Notes: generated by a model not told the origin, from the sequence alone. A stretch of 48,941 nucleotides of DNA from Bacteroidota bacterium (GCA_003045825.1 PZPA01000004.1:1-48941), one strand, 5' to 3'. Positions 1-10,631 are shown, numbered from the stretch's first letter. Made by a program: numbers and translations.

Positions 1-2
1 CT

Positions 3-1826
3 GATCCAAATGCGGTGAACGCCTACACCATTCAAGTAGGAGGGGGATGTGGTCTCTTATCTGATCCTTCCCCAGTATTACAGAATATTCGAGTAGATCT
101 TCAAGCGTTCCCACCACCACCGAACTCATCAATCGCTCAGATCGATTGGAATCCATGGATGCGTGGTAATGATTCAACGGCATATGGTGTTTGGGTTGAA
201 GCTCCAATCAATTCAGGAAATTGGACTCAATTAGGCACTACAACGGATACCACATGGACCGATACCGTAGCTTTTTGTGGGGAGTGGTTAAATTACGAAG
301 TTCGTTACGGTACAACGTGTGTTAGTTCATCAGATAGTGGCTTCTTCTCGGATAAAACTCCACCAGCACCTGTCGTTTTTGATAGTGTTACTGTTGCAGG
401 TGGCAATCTTGCTGCGATGTCGTGGGAAGCGTCTTCAGATAGTGATGTTGTCTATTACCGCATCTATAGGAGAGATAACTCCGGTTTCTTACAACCTGTA
501 GATTCTATTTTAGCTTCGGACTACGCTACCGCAATGCCTTACATCTACCAGCTTTCAAATGCAATGAACGAGAGCGAGGAATATGTCATTACTGCCATTG
601 ACAGTTGTGGAAATCAGAGTAGTGTTGGAAATACTGTTCCTTCAAGTACTATGTACCTATTCTTAGGTATCGACCCTTGTGATGGATATGCTAGAATTCG
701 TTGGAATACTTACAAAACCTGGACACAAACGCAGCCGAAAGAATATAACCTCTATTGTGATATCACCGATCCTTTAGGCGGGGTGATTTCGGGTGTACTC
801 TTGAAGGGCGGAACACTAGATACAACCTTTAACCATTACGGTATTATCAATGGTTATTCATACTGTTACTACGTACGCGCAATAGATACCACGGGAACTA
901 TTACGAGCACGTCGAATAAGGTTTGTAACAGCTCTGCTGTAGTTCAAGGCTCAAAAGTGTTGTATTTAGGTAGAGCATCAGTTACCTCTCAAAATGGTGT
1001 TGATCTTTATGCCTATATCGATAAGGATGCAGATGTCATTGATTATCAAATCCAGCGTGCAGATGCGGAGATTGGACCCTATTTAACAATAGGTAATGTA
1101 GCGAAACCAGCCTTGGGCCCTTGGGAAGTGAAGTTTGTGGATTACACTGCGGACCCAATGAATAGAAAGTATTTTTACCGTATCGCCTCGCGCGATTCCT
1201 GTGGCGCCCTAGACACCTTATCCAACTTGGGTACTAATATGCTTCTGGATGTTGAGGCCTTAGGTAATCTCTCAAACACCTTAACGTGGACACATTACAG
1301 AGAGTTTGATGCAGGTGTCGAAGAATACAAAATTTATAGATCTATTGATGGAGGATCTTCATACTCCTTAGCGGGGTCCACTATGGATTCAGTATACAAT
1401 GATGATATCAAGCCTTATTCGAGCTCAAAAGGTAAGTTCTGTTATTACATTAAGGCCATTGCTAAAGACGGTGTCATTCCTTGGCGTGATGAGTTTGGTG
1501 AGAAATTTAATGCACGCTCTAACGAGGCTTGTGCCGTTCATAAAGCACGTTTATGGGTACCTAGCGCATTCAGTCCAAATTCAAGTGTTATAGAAAACAG
1601 AAAGTGGAAACCACAAGGAGTCTTTGCGCGACCAGATAGTTACACGATGTTTATTATGAACCGCTGGGGACAAGAAGTCTTCAGAACCAATGATCTCAAT
1701 GAAAGTTGGGACGGCAAGGTGAACGGAGAGCCAGCAGCAATCGGTGTTTATACCTACTATATCAAGTATAGAAGTATCGAAGATGTGCCTATTGAAGAGC
1801 GCGGAACCTTTACCTTACTTAACTAA
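3..1826 (+). CDS. Secreted/cell-surface protein with fibronectin-like repeats and a gliding-motility-associated (T9SS type B) C-terminal domain; 5' partial
   Basis: Reading frame stays open upstream of the listed start (GAT CCA AAT GCG GTG...). C-terminus WVPSAFSPNSSVIENRKWKP...FIMNRWGQEVFRTNDLNESWDGKVNGEPAAIGVYTYYIKY is the typical CHU_C/gliding C-terminal domain. Confidence 0.88.
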   Translation, partial: DPNAVNAYTIQVGGGCGLLSDPSPVLQNIRVDLQAFPPPPNSSIAQIDWNPWMRGNDSTAYGVWVEAPINSGNWTQLGTTTDTTWTDTVAFCGEWLNYEVRYGTTCVSSSDSGFFSDKTPPAPVVFDSVTVAGGNLAAMSWEASSDSDVVYYRIYRRDNSGFLQPVDSILASDYATAMPYIYQLSNAMNESEEYVITAIDSCGNQSSVGNTVPSSTMYLFLGIDPCDGYARIRWNTYKTWTQTQPKEYNLYCDITDPLGGVISGVLLKGGTLDTTFNHYGIINGYSYCYYVRAIDTTGTITSTSNKVCNSSAVVQGSKVLYLGRASVTSQNGVDLYAYIDKDADVIDYQIQRADAEIGPYLTIGNVAKPALGPWEVKFVDYTADPMNRKYFYRIASRDSCGALDTLSNLGTNMLLDVEALGNLSNTLTWTHYREFDAGVEEYKIYRSIDGGSSYSLAGSTMDSVYNDDIKPYSSSKGKFCYYIKAIAKDGVIPWRDEFGEKFNARSNEACAVHKARLWVPSAFSPNSSVIENRKWKPQGVFARPDSYTMFIMNRWGQEVFRTNDLNESWDGKVNGEPAAIGVYTYYIKYRSIEDVPIEERGTFTLLN

Positions 1827-1847
1827 TTGTTAAAAGATTAAGAATAT

Positions 1848-1880
1848 AAAGCGGGCGACCAATGGTCGCCCGCTTTAGTT
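1848..1880 (+). terminator. Intrinsic terminator hairpin after the T9SS type B protein
   Basis: AAAGCGGGCGACC-AAT-GGTCGCCCGCTTT perfect stem (1848-1876) about 20 nt after the stop codon. Confidence 0.8.
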
Positions 1881-1893
1881 CGTATAAATTGCT

Positions 1894-1901
1894 TAATTTT
1901 G
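1894..1901 (+). promoter_or_regulatory. Bacteroidetes-type -7 element (TAnnTTTG) upstream of guaB
   Basis: TAATTTTG, 24 nt before the likely guaB ATG at 1926. Confidence 0.5.
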
Positions 1902-1925
1902 GGCGCAATTCAAATCGGAATTGCA

Positions 1926-3398
1926 ATGCCTTACAACAACGATAAAGTTCTAGGTCTAGGACTTACTTACGACGATGTACTATTAGTACCGAACTTTTCA
2001 GAGATTTTACCACGCGACGTGGATTTATCTTCTCGTTTCTCCAAGAATATAGGTATGAAGACGCCCATAGCCAGTGCGGCAATGGATACGGTCACTGAAA
2101 GTGCTATGGCCATTGCCATTGCGCAAGAAGGTGGAATAGGTGTTATTCATAAGAACATGACCATTGAGCAACAGGCCGTGGAGGTTCGAAAGGTAAAACG
2201 TGCGGAAAGTGGGATGATTTTAGATCCTGTTACCCTTACGAAGGATGCTACAGTACGCGATGCAAATGCAATGATGGCTGAATTCCGAATAGGTGGGATT
2301 CCAGTGGTGAATGAAAACAGAGAGCTCATAGGTATTGTCACTAACCGAGATCTGCGCTTTGAAAAGGACAATGACCGCCTTATCAGTGAAGTAATGACGA
2401 AAGATAACCTCATAACGACCAAACCAAACGGTAGTATGGATGAGGCGGAATCTATGTTACAAGAACATAAAATCGAGAAATTACCGGTTGTCGACGAGCA
2501 GAATAAATTGGTAGGTCTTATTACATATCGTGATATCACGAAAATCAAGATTAAGCCAAATGCCAATAAAGATGAATTTGGACGTTTACGTGTTGCCGCA
2601 GCGGTAGGAGTGACGCAAGATGTTGTTGAACGGGTTACAGCATTAAATGAAAGTGGCGTGGATGCAGTGATTATAGATACTGCTCACGGTCATACCAAAG
2701 GAGTTGTAGAGGCGCTTCAGCGCGTTAAAGCAAAGTTTCCTGACCTTGATGTGGTTGTTGGAAATATCGCGACACCGGAAGCTGCATTGTACCTAATGGA
2801 GGCCGGTGCAGATGCTGTAAAGGTTGGAATTGGTCCGGGGTCTATATGTACCACTAGAATTGTTGCTGGTGTAGGTTTCCCACAGTTGAGTGCTGTTATG
2901 GAAATAGCCAAAGCAATTGATAATAGAATACCGGTGATTGCCGATGGTGGAATTCGATTTACTGGGGATATTGTGAAGGCACTTGCGGCCGGCGCAGATT
3001 GTGTGATGTTGGGATCTATGTTCGCTGGAACAAAAGAAAGTCCTGGTGAAACCGTGATTTACGAAGGCAGAAAATATAAGACCTACCGAGGAATGGGAAG
3101 TGTCGAAGCGATGACTGACGGATCTAAGGATCGCTATTTCCAAGATGTCGAGGATGATGTTAAGAAATTGGTTCCTGAGGGAATTGTTGGACGCGTACCC
3201 TATAAGGGGGAAGTAAGTGAAGTAATGTACCAATTCATCGGTGGTTTGCGCGCTGGAATGGGTTATTGCGGCTCTAAAGATATACCTACCTTAAAAGCGT
3301 CGGCAAGATTCATACAAATCACCGCGGCTGGAATGCAAGAAAGCCACCCGCACAATGTCAGTATAACTAGAGAAGCACCTAACTACAGTAGAAGATAA
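1926..3398 (+). CDS. guaB: IMP dehydrogenase
   Basis: MPYNNDKVLGLGLTYDDVLLVP..., CBS domains, GIGPGSICTTRIVAGVGFPQLSAV catalytic loop, RGMGS. The ORF track start (1899) is a TTG; the ATG at 1926 is more likely. Confidence 0.95.
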   Translation: MPYNNDKVLGLGLTYDDVLLVPNFSEILPRDVDLSSRFSKNIGMKTPIASAAMDTVTESAMAIAIAQEGGIGVIHKNMTIEQQAVEVRKVKRAESGMILDPVTLTKDATVRDANAMMAEFRIGGIPVVNENRELIGIVTNRDLRFEKDNDRLISEVMTKDNLITTKPNGSMDEAESMLQEHKIEKLPVVDEQNKLVGLITYRDITKIKIKPNANKDEFGRLRVAAAVGVTQDVVERVTALNESGVDAVIIDTAHGHTKGVVEALQRVKAKFPDLDVVVGNIATPEAALYLMEAGADAVKVGIGPGSICTTRIVAGVGFPQLSAVMEIAKAIDNRIPVIADGGIRFTGDIVKALAAGADCVMLGSMFAGTKESPGETVIYEGRKYKTYRGMGSVEAMTDGSKDRYFQDVEDDVKKLVPEGIVGRVPYKGEVSEVMYQFIGGLRAGMGYCGSKDIPTLKASARFIQITAAGMQESHPHNVSITREAPNYSRR

Positions 3399-3401
3399 AA
3401 G

Positions 3402-5345
3402 ATGAAAAATTTATTATGGATTGCCCTTGTTTGCTTGGGTGTACAATCGCAGGCACAAGAGGTTTTATTTACTGTTGGAGATCAAAGCATAACAACAGAG
3501 GAATTCAAGGCGGTATATGAGAAAAACAAAGGAGTAGGCGCTGCTTTAGATCCAAAAACTCCAGAGGAGTACTTAGAGCTTTATATCAATTTCAAGTTGA
3601 AAATTGCTGAGGCATATTCGCAGCATCGTGATACCGCTGCTAGCTTTAAAAATGAGTTTGGTGGATACCGCGCTCAGCTCGCAAAGCCTTATTTGAGCGA
3701 TCAAGGTGCTGAAGACGAACTGGTTGCGCAGGCCTTCGCTAGAATGCAAGAAGAAGTGCGTGCAGCGCACATCATGATTGCTCTTGAATCGAATGCACTT
3801 CCTTCAGATACTTTAAAGGCGTACAAACAGTTGCAAGATTTACGCACTTCCATTCTCTCAGGAAAGACAAAGTTTGAAGATGCAGCTCGTGAGACCAGTG
3901 CAGATACATGGAGCGCTAAAAATGGCGGAGATTTAGGGTACTTTACTGTATTCAACATGGTATATCCTTTTGAATCAGCGGCATATGAATTGGAAGTTGG
4001 TGATTTATCCAAGCCTGTTAGGAGTCAGTATGGTTACCATTTAGTGAAATTACTGGACCGCCGTTCGGCGAGTGGCGCGGTGCGCGTTCGTCATATTTTC
4101 TTTGCATCGAATGGACAATCCACATTGCAAGAGAAGCAGCGCGCAGCGCGCAGTGCCAGCGAAATTTACAGTCGTCTTGAGAATGGTGAAGATTTTATTT
4201 CACTTCTAGAGTTTAGTGAAGACCGCAAGACAAAAGATGCTTTGGGTGAATTGCCAGAATTTGGCATCAATAAAATGATGCCAGCTTTTGAGGCAGCTGC
4301 GTTTGCGTTAGAATCCCCGGGCGATTATTCTGCACCCGTTGAAACAAGTATAGGCTGGCATGTTATCCAATTGATTGAGAAAAAGCCACTTCCCTCGTTT
4401 GATGCGTTACAATCTGAGCTATCAAAGAAAGTGAAACGAGATACAAGGAGCAGAGTTGGTGCTACCCGATTCATGAAACGTTTAAAGTCCGATTATGACT
4501 TTTCGATCGACGAACGTTGGTTAAGTCGTACCATGAATTTAGTGGATAAAAATGCCTTTGGCACGGGCTCTTGGGAGTTGCCTAGTTTGTCTCGAGATCG
4601 CATTGTTGCGTCCTTTGCAAATGAGCGTATATACCAAAGTGAGGTATTAGAGTTTTGGTTTAAAAATCAGAACCAGAGCGGCGAGGCCGTGCGCGAGGAA
4701 TTGTTAAGAGTACAGTTTAACACTTATGCGAACGATCGCTTGATGGCCTATGAAGACGGTCAGCTTGAAACGAAACATGCCGATTTTCGAAATTTAGTTC
4801 GCGAGTACAAAGAGGGAATTCTTTTGTTTGACCTAACTCAGGAGGCCGTTTGGAATAAGGCTGCTAAAGATTCTACCGGAATAGCTGCTCATTATGAATT
4901 GATTAAAGATCAATACCTCTGGGAAGATCGTATCCGTGCAATTTATTGGGTCAGTAGTGATGAAAAATTGGCTAAAAAGATTTCTAAGTGGACCATTAAG
5001 GGTAAGTCAGAAAAGGTTCAAGAGCTCTTGCAAAATGAAGATGCCTTGAGCGTCTCCGTGAATAGTGGCACTTTTGAGCGTGATGACCATTCAGTGATTG
5101 ATGCTATTTGGCAACAGGAGGCTGGTACATTTGGTCCAATTGCATTAGATAACGGTACTTATGCAGTAGTTCAAATTGAAGAATTCATTCCTAGTGCACC
5201 AAAAGCTTTGAATGAAATCAAAGGATTGGTGATCGCCAGTTACCAAGATGCGCTTGAAAAAGAGTGGGTAAAGGCGTTGAAATTAAAATTTGAGGTCGAT
5301 GTAAATGAGAACGCGAAAGCGGCTCTATTTGCTGAGTTGCGTTAA
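3402..5345 (+). CDS. Periplasmic PpiC/parvulin-type peptidylprolyl isomerase with two rotamase domains
   Basis: Signal peptide; two rotamase modules (VRAAHIMI...GGDLGYF...YGYHLVKLLDRR and VRVRHIFF...GWHVIQLIEKK). Confidence 0.85.
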   Translation: MKNLLWIALVCLGVQSQAQEVLFTVGDQSITTEEFKAVYEKNKGVGAALDPKTPEEYLELYINFKLKIAEAYSQHRDTAASFKNEFGGYRAQLAKPYLSDQGAEDELVAQAFARMQEEVRAAHIMIALESNALPSDTLKAYKQLQDLRTSILSGKTKFEDAARETSADTWSAKNGGDLGYFTVFNMVYPFESAAYELEVGDLSKPVRSQYGYHLVKLLDRRSASGAVRVRHIFFASNGQSTLQEKQRAARSASEIYSRLENGEDFISLLEFSEDRKTKDALGELPEFGINKMMPAFEAAAFALESPGDYSAPVETSIGWHVIQLIEKKPLPSFDALQSELSKKVKRDTRSRVGATRFMKRLKSDYDFSIDERWLSRTMNLVDKNAFGTGSWELPSLSRDRIVASFANERIYQSEVLEFWFKNQNQSGEAVREELLRVQFNTYANDRLMAYEDGQLETKHADFRNLVREYKEGILLFDLTQEAVWNKAAKDSTGIAAHYELIKDQYLWEDRIRAIYWVSSDEKLAKKISKWTIKGKSEKVQELLQNEDALSVSVNSGTFERDDHSVIDAIWQQEAGTFGPIALDNGTYAVVQIEEFIPSAPKALNEIKGLVIASYQDALEKEWVKALKLKFEVDVNENAKAALFAELR

Positions 5346-6190
5346 TGTTGAAGCCCATCTTCATAGTACTTGTTGCGCTGGCAGCAGTGGCGTGCGTCCC
5401 CAATGGGGCGGCGGAATTAGAGGTATTGGCAGAATTGGGCAACAAAAAGCTTTATATAGAAGATATTTCGGACCACCTGCCCAAACCTGGGCAAATGGAT
5501 GAAGCGGATAGTATTTCCTTAGTGAACCGTTTGGTTCGTCAGTGGGCAGAAAATGAACTGTTGGTGGAAGCGGCGGAATTCAACTTGACGACAGAATTAG
5601 AGGATTTCGAGGGGTTGGTAAAGCAATACAGAAATGATTTGCTAAAGCATGCGTACATTGATGGATATGTGCGTCAGCATCTAGACACCACCATTTCTCA
5701 GCAACAAATTCAAGACTATTACGATCAAAACTTGAGCAATTTTGAGCTAAAAGAAAGTATTGTTCAGGCCTATTATGCTGCAGCGCCTTTAAAAGCCCAG
5801 AAGACGCAGGAAGCGAAACGTTGGTTCCTTTCGGACAGATACCAGGAAAAATATTTGGATTGGGCAGAAGTATTTGTCACGAAACAAAGTAATTACGGCG
5901 ATTCGGCCTGGGTACCCATGATGGATTTTCTGCAGGAAATTCCATTTGAATCGACCAACCCGTATAACTATTTAAATAGAAGAAAGAGATTTACCTGCGA
6001 AGACACTGCATTGGTGTATTTTGTGCAGGTGAATGCACTTTTGATAAAGGATAGCTATAGTCCGCTGCCTTATGTTGAAGAACGAATTAAGAAGGTACTG
6101 TTGAACAAGCGTCGACTGACGCTCATCGAGCAGATTGAAGAAAAAATAATTGAACATGCAATTGAAGAAGGCACACTTATTATACATTAA
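5345..6190 (+). CDS. SurA-N-like lipoprotein without an evident PPIase domain
   Basis: Lipobox-like AAVAC; ELGNKKLYIEDISDHLP...VNRLVRQWAENELLVEAA resembles the SurA N-terminal chaperone region; located between two PPIases. Overlaps the next CDS. Confidence 0.6.
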   Translation: MLKPIFIVLVALAAVACVPNGAAELEVLAELGNKKLYIEDISDHLPKPGQMDEADSISLVNRLVRQWAENELLVEAAEFNLTTELEDFEGLVKQYRNDLLKHAYIDGYVRQHLDTTISQQQIQDYYDQNLSNFELKESIVQAYYAAAPLKAQKTQEAKRWFLSDRYQEKYLDWAEVFVTKQSNYGDSAWVPMMDFLQEIPFESTNPYNYLNRRKRFTCEDTALVYFVQVNALLIKDSYSPLPYVEERIKKVLLNKRRLTLIEQIEEKIIEHAIEEGTLIIH

Positions 6191-7511
6191 TTTTTTCGTC
6201 TTACTCTCCGTATTGGCGAGTGCGCAACCTCAGACTGTTGATGGTGTCGCCGCAATCGTAGGGGGTGATGTTATTCTTAAGAGTGATATCGACGAGCAGT
6301 ACGACGTATTCAACCGTCAAAACTTTGGGAAACCAGTATCGTACTGTGAGGTTTTCGAAGAACTGTTGTTTCAAAAGTTACTTATTCACCATGCAGCTAT
6401 CGATTCCATTTCCATTGGAGAAGAAGAAGTAGAGGCGAATATGGATCGTAGAATTCAACAATTGATCATGCAGATGGGTGATCAAAAGAAATTAGAAGAC
6501 TTTTACGAAAAATCCGTTGTCGAGATAAAAGAAGACATGCGAACGCTCATCAAGGAGCAGCTAACCGCGCAGCGAATGCAAATGACGGTAGTAGAAGGTA
6601 TTGAGGTGACGCCATCTGAAGTTCGCGAGTATTACGAAAATTTACCTGCTGATAGTATTCCTCTGATCAGTGCAGAGGTAGAATTGAGTCAGATTGTAAA
6701 ATTTCCAGAATTGTCTGATGAGGCTGAGCAAGAAGTGATTGCTAAGCTAAAAGAGCTAAAAGAACGCATTGAGAACGGCACGTCTTTCTCTTCCATGGCC
6801 ATTCTCTACAGCGAGGATCCAGGATCAAATAAAAAAGGGGGTGAGTACCAAGGCATTCAGCGTGGTGTCTTTGTTAAGGAATTTGAGGCCGTAGCTTTTA
6901 ATTTGCGCAAAGGAGAAATAAGCGACCCTTTTAAGACCGAATTTGGTTATCATATTGTCCAATTATTAGAGAAGCGTGGGGAAGAATTGGACCTTCGTCA
7001 CATCCTGATAAAGCCAAAACTAACGCAAGAAAATTTGCAAGAGGCGAAGAATTTCTTAGATAGCGTTAGCGTAGCAATTGCAAACGGTGAGATGACATTC
7101 GAAGAGGCTTCTAGACGTTTTAGTGATGATGAACAAACGCGATTCAACGGCGGACAGATGAGCAATTTTCAAAGCGGAAACAACAAATTTGAAGTATCCC
7201 AGCTGGACAGGGGACTTTTTGCCTTGATCAGTTCATTAGAAGATGATGAAATCTCAGAGGCGTCGTTTTACCGCACGGAAGACCAGCGTGAGGCGTTCCG
7301 TATTGTTCGTTTGGATGCGAACTATGAACCGCACAAAGCAAATTTAGATTTAGACTTTACACGTATAAAGGGTTTTGCACTTCAGCAAAAGCAAGCAAAG
7401 ACGGTTGAAGATTGGAAGAATGAAAAATTGGCCGATACATTTGTGAAAATCAATGAAGGCTATTACGATTGTGCGGACGAATTAAATTCTTGGAACAGCA
7501 ACAATGACTAA
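6156..7511 (+). CDS. surA: SurA-like periplasmic chaperone/peptidylprolyl isomerase
   Basis: VDGVAAIVGGDVILKSDIDEQY start of a SurA domain; rotamase motifs GGEYQGIQRG...FGYHIVQLLEKRG and LDLRHILIKP. Confidence 0.82.
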   Translation: MQLKKAHLLYINFFVLLSVLASAQPQTVDGVAAIVGGDVILKSDIDEQYDVFNRQNFGKPVSYCEVFEELLFQKLLIHHAAIDSISIGEEEVEANMDRRIQQLIMQMGDQKKLEDFYEKSVVEIKEDMRTLIKEQLTAQRMQMTVVEGIEVTPSEVREYYENLPADSIPLISAEVELSQIVKFPELSDEAEQEVIAKLKELKERIENGTSFSSMAILYSEDPGSNKKGGEYQGIQRGVFVKEFEAVAFNLRKGEISDPFKTEFGYHIVQLLEKRGEELDLRHILIKPKLTQENLQEAKNFLDSVSVAIANGEMTFEEASRRFSDDEQTRFNGGQMSNFQSGNNKFEVSQLDRGLFALISSLEDDEISEASFYRTEDQREAFRIVRLDANYEPHKANLDLDFTRIKGFALQQKQAKTVEDWKNEKLADTFVKINEGYYDCADELNSWNSNND

Positions 7512-8466
7512 CGAAGAAATCATCTCTATTCTCGAGAATGCTCCTGTAAAACTTCAAGCTTTTAAGTCTGAAGTCGGTAAGATTATTATAGGACAGGAAG
7601 AGGCAGTTGATTTGATTACTATGTCTATTCTTTGTCAAGGACATAGTTTGTTAGTTGGTGTGCCGGGATTGGCAAAAACACTATTGATCACCTCCGTAAG
7701 CCAGGCATTGGGTTTAGATTTTGCGCGCATACAGTTTACGCCAGATTTAATGCCTTCCGATATTACAGGTACGGAAGTGTTGAATGCACAACGAGAATTT
7801 ATCTTCCATAAGGGACCCGTATTTTCAAATGTGGTTCTTGCAGATGAAATAAACCGTACACCACCCAAGACGCAGGCTGCCTTGCTTGAGGCCATGCAGG
7901 AAAAGAAAGTAAGTGCAGCAGGTAAAACGATGGATTTACCGAAGCCATTCTTCGTTTTGGCTACACAGAATCCTATCGAACAGGAGGGAACGTATCCATT
8001 GCCTGAGGCACAATTGGACCGTTTTTTATTTAACATCTTCGTTGATTATCCAGCACTCGAAGAAGAACGTGCCGTTGTTCGCGCAACCACTATTGGTAGT
8101 AGCGTGATAGTAAATCCAGTCCTTTCTTCGAAAGAGGTACTTGACCTGCAGTTTGCATTGCGAGCAATGCCGGTGACTGATGCGGTCGTGGAATACGCGG
8201 TTGAACTCGCCCGAAAGACACGTCCCGGAAAAGAAGGCGGCAGCACAGTAGCGGATACTTATTTCTCGTGGGGCGCAGGACCTCGCGCGTCGCAAAATAT
8301 GGTCCTTGCCGCCAAAGCGTTGGCCATGATGCACGGTGAAGGTACCCCGAGCACAGCCCATGTAAAGCAAATTGCGCCTGCCGTGCTTCGCCACCGCGTA
8401 GTGATTAATTACAAGGCGAAAGGTGAAGGATTGACGGTTGATGCATTGATCGGTCAACTTTTATAA
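7504..8466 (+). CDS. MoxR-family AAA+ ATPase
   Basis: IIGQEEAVDLI, GVPGLAKT Walker A, VVLADEINRTPPKTQAALLEAMQE, FFVLATQNPIEQEGTYPLPEAQLDRF. Confidence 0.93.
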   Translation: MTNEEIISILENAPVKLQAFKSEVGKIIIGQEEAVDLITMSILCQGHSLLVGVPGLAKTLLITSVSQALGLDFARIQFTPDLMPSDITGTEVLNAQREFIFHKGPVFSNVVLADEINRTPPKTQAALLEAMQEKKVSAAGKTMDLPKPFFVLATQNPIEQEGTYPLPEAQLDRFLFNIFVDYPALEEERAVVRATTIGSSVIVNPVLSSKEVLDLQFALRAMPVTDAVVEYAVELARKTRPGKEGGSTVADTYFSWGAGPRASQNMVLAAKALAMMHGEGTPSTAHVKQIAPAVLRHRVVINYKAKGEGLTVDALIGQLL

Positions 8467-8532
8467 ATAAGACATCTGTTAAGACGCGTTAAACTTCTGA
8501 GGCATCCCATCAGATAGTTCTATTTTCGTGGT

Positions 8533-9939
8533 ATGTTGAATCAATTCATAGGTAAACTCCGTAAGCACGCATTGACTGCAGTACTTACTGCTGCGGTGCT
8601 TGGCGCGTTGTTATTGCAGTTGAATCTACTCTCCGGTGAATTAGAGTTGCAAAAGCAGCAATTTGATTCGGATGTCAATGCAACTGCTACGACTATTAAT
8701 GAGCGTGTACGCCTCTTTGTAAAAAGAAAAAGTACAGGAGCGCTTAAGCGAAGTACGACGAGTGATTCAACAGTGACCATAAATACTCCGATGGGAACGA
8801 CCACGCTTCGCTGGTCGGCATCTCAAGGCGCATCTCCGTACGGATCAGGGTTTGGCGTGGATACAACCATGATTTCCGGATTTCTTGACGATTTCCAAAG
8901 TTCATTGCCTTGGGAAACGCTTATTACTTCGTCAGAAATGGACAGCTTGTTGCAAAGTGAGTTACGCATTCGAGGAATACGCACAGCGCCAAAGTGGGCC
9001 ATCGTTGAAAACGGTTATTTAAACAGTTTAATCAGCGACGCTTTTGCTACTGATAAGGTGTCATACAACTTCGTTCTAGCGGAAAGTTTTTTTGGCCCTA
9101 CAAGACAGTTGCTCATGTATTTTCCTTCGGGAAAGTTCTATCTGGCATCACGGGTATACCTGAACCTTTTTGTTACACTGTTCTTTTCTACGGTCATTCT
9201 CTTTGCCTTTTTTAGTGTGCAACGTCAAGGACGAAAGCAAAAACGATTGGCGGTTGTAAAAAGCGATTTTATAAGCAACATGTCTCATGAATTCAAAACG
9301 CCGTTAGCGACCATAAGTTTAGCGGTTGATGCGCTGTTGCGCAATGGCGATAAAATGAATGCGGCGCAAATGCAGCAGTATTTGGGTATCATAAAGAGTG
9401 AGAATAAGCGCATGAATGCGCAGATGGAGAGTGTATTACAGATGTCCATGATGGATAAAGAGGAACTGACCTTGACCTTGGCTCCTATGGATATAGAAGC
9501 CTGCTTGCGAGAGGCAGTAAACCATTTCAAACTTTCGGCAGAGCAACGTCAAGGATGGATCGATATAAGCTGCGAAGTAGGAGATTACGAAATGGAAGGA
9601 GATTTGATTCAATTTAAAAGTGCTTTGACCAATCTTATTGATAATGCCATTAAGTACAGTTTAGATGCACCTCAAGTCAGTGTGAAATTGGCCCAAAGCG
9701 TCGATGAATTTCGCATTATGGTGAAAGACCGAGGCATAGGGATGGACGAAGATACCAAGCGACAAGTTTTTGACCGCTTTTATCGAGCAACAAAAGGAAA
9801 CATTCATGATGTGAAAGGACACGGTTTAGGCCTTTCCTTCGTTAAAGAGATTATAGAAAAACACGGCGGCAGCATCCAAGTGGACAGCGCTCCAAATGCA
9901 GGGACTACCTTTACGGTAGTATTGCCAAAAACAGCCTAA
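8533..9939 (+). CDS. Sensor histidine kinase
   Basis: Two TM segments; H-box FISNMSHEFKTPLATI, N-box NLIDNAIKYS, G1/G2 DRGIGMD and GHGLGLSFV. Confidence 0.93.
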   Translation: MLNQFIGKLRKHALTAVLTAAVLGALLLQLNLLSGELELQKQQFDSDVNATATTINERVRLFVKRKSTGALKRSTTSDSTVTINTPMGTTTLRWSASQGASPYGSGFGVDTTMISGFLDDFQSSLPWETLITSSEMDSLLQSELRIRGIRTAPKWAIVENGYLNSLISDAFATDKVSYNFVLAESFFGPTRQLLMYFPSGKFYLASRVYLNLFVTLFFSTVILFAFFSVQRQGRKQKRLAVVKSDFISNMSHEFKTPLATISLAVDALLRNGDKMNAAQMQQYLGIIKSENKRMNAQMESVLQMSMMDKEELTLTLAPMDIEACLREAVNHFKLSAEQRQGWIDISCEVGDYEMEGDLIQFKSALTNLIDNAIKYSLDAPQVSVKLAQSVDEFRIMVKDRGIGMDEDTKRQVFDRFYRATKGNIHDVKGHGLGLSFVKEIIEKHGGSIQVDSAPNAGTTFTVVLPKTA

Positions 9940-9941
9940 AT

Positions 9942-10631
9942 ATGGAAAAGCAGCGAATTTTATTAGTGGAAGACGATGTGAACTTTGGCAACATGCTCAA
10001 GGACACACTTGATTTTAACGATTATGATGTCACTCTAGAACGCGACGGTGTTCAGGGCTTACGTGCGTACAAGCAAGGCACATACGAACTGTGTATATTC
10101 GACATAATGATGCCGAAGAAAGACGGTTTGACCTTAGCCACAGAGGTGAAAGAAATCGATAACGGTCAGCCACTAATTTTTCTGACGGCCAAAGGACAAA
10201 AGGAAGATATAATTGCGGGTTACAGCGCTGGTGCCGACGATTATTTGGTTAAGCCTTTTGATACGGATGTTTTACTGTTTAAGATTCAGGCCATTATAGG
10301 GCGAAAGGCGGCCGAAATGGATGAGGAACCTGATACGTTTAGTATTGGGAGTTTTTCTTTGGAGCCGAAGATTCGTCAATTAAGTCGCGATGGAGAAATG
10401 ATTCGTTTAAGCCCTAAAGAAAGTGACCTGCTCAAGATGCTTATTCAACACAAAAACCAATTAATGCCGCGCAGTAAGGCGCTGCTTAAAATTTGGCGTG
10501 AGGACAACTACTTTACCGGACGTTCTATGGATGTTTACGTTGCGAAATTGCGGAAATATCTTAAAGTAGATGAGCGTATTCGCATAGAAAACGTGCACGG
10601 TGAAGGGTTCCGTTTGGTAGAGGAAGATTAA
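9942..10631 (+). CDS. OmpR/PhoB-type response regulator
   Basis: ILLVEDDVNFG, IFDIMMPKKDG, LTAKG, DDYLVKPF; C-terminal winged helix. 2 nt after the kinase. Confidence 0.93.
   Translation: MEKQRILLVEDDVNFGNMLKDTLDFNDYDVTLERDGVQGLRAYKQGTYELCIFDIMMPKKDGLTLATEVKEIDNGQPLIFLTAKGQKEDIIAGYSAGADDYLVKPFDTDVLLFKIQAIIGRKAAEMDEEPDTFSIGSFSLEPKIRQLSRDGEMIRLSPKESDLLKMLIQHKNQLMPRSKALLKIWREDNYFTGRSMDVYVAKLRKYLKVDERIRIENVHGEGFRLVEED

Noticed and set aside
2147-2566. Antisense ORFs of 60-150 aa (e.g. 2147-2566, 2793-3233, 8026-8457, 11060-11512, 19423-19794, 26470-26889, 48203-48601)
   Set aside because: They lie fully inside well-supported genes on the opposite strand and show no recognisable domains; consistent with chance shadow ORFs.
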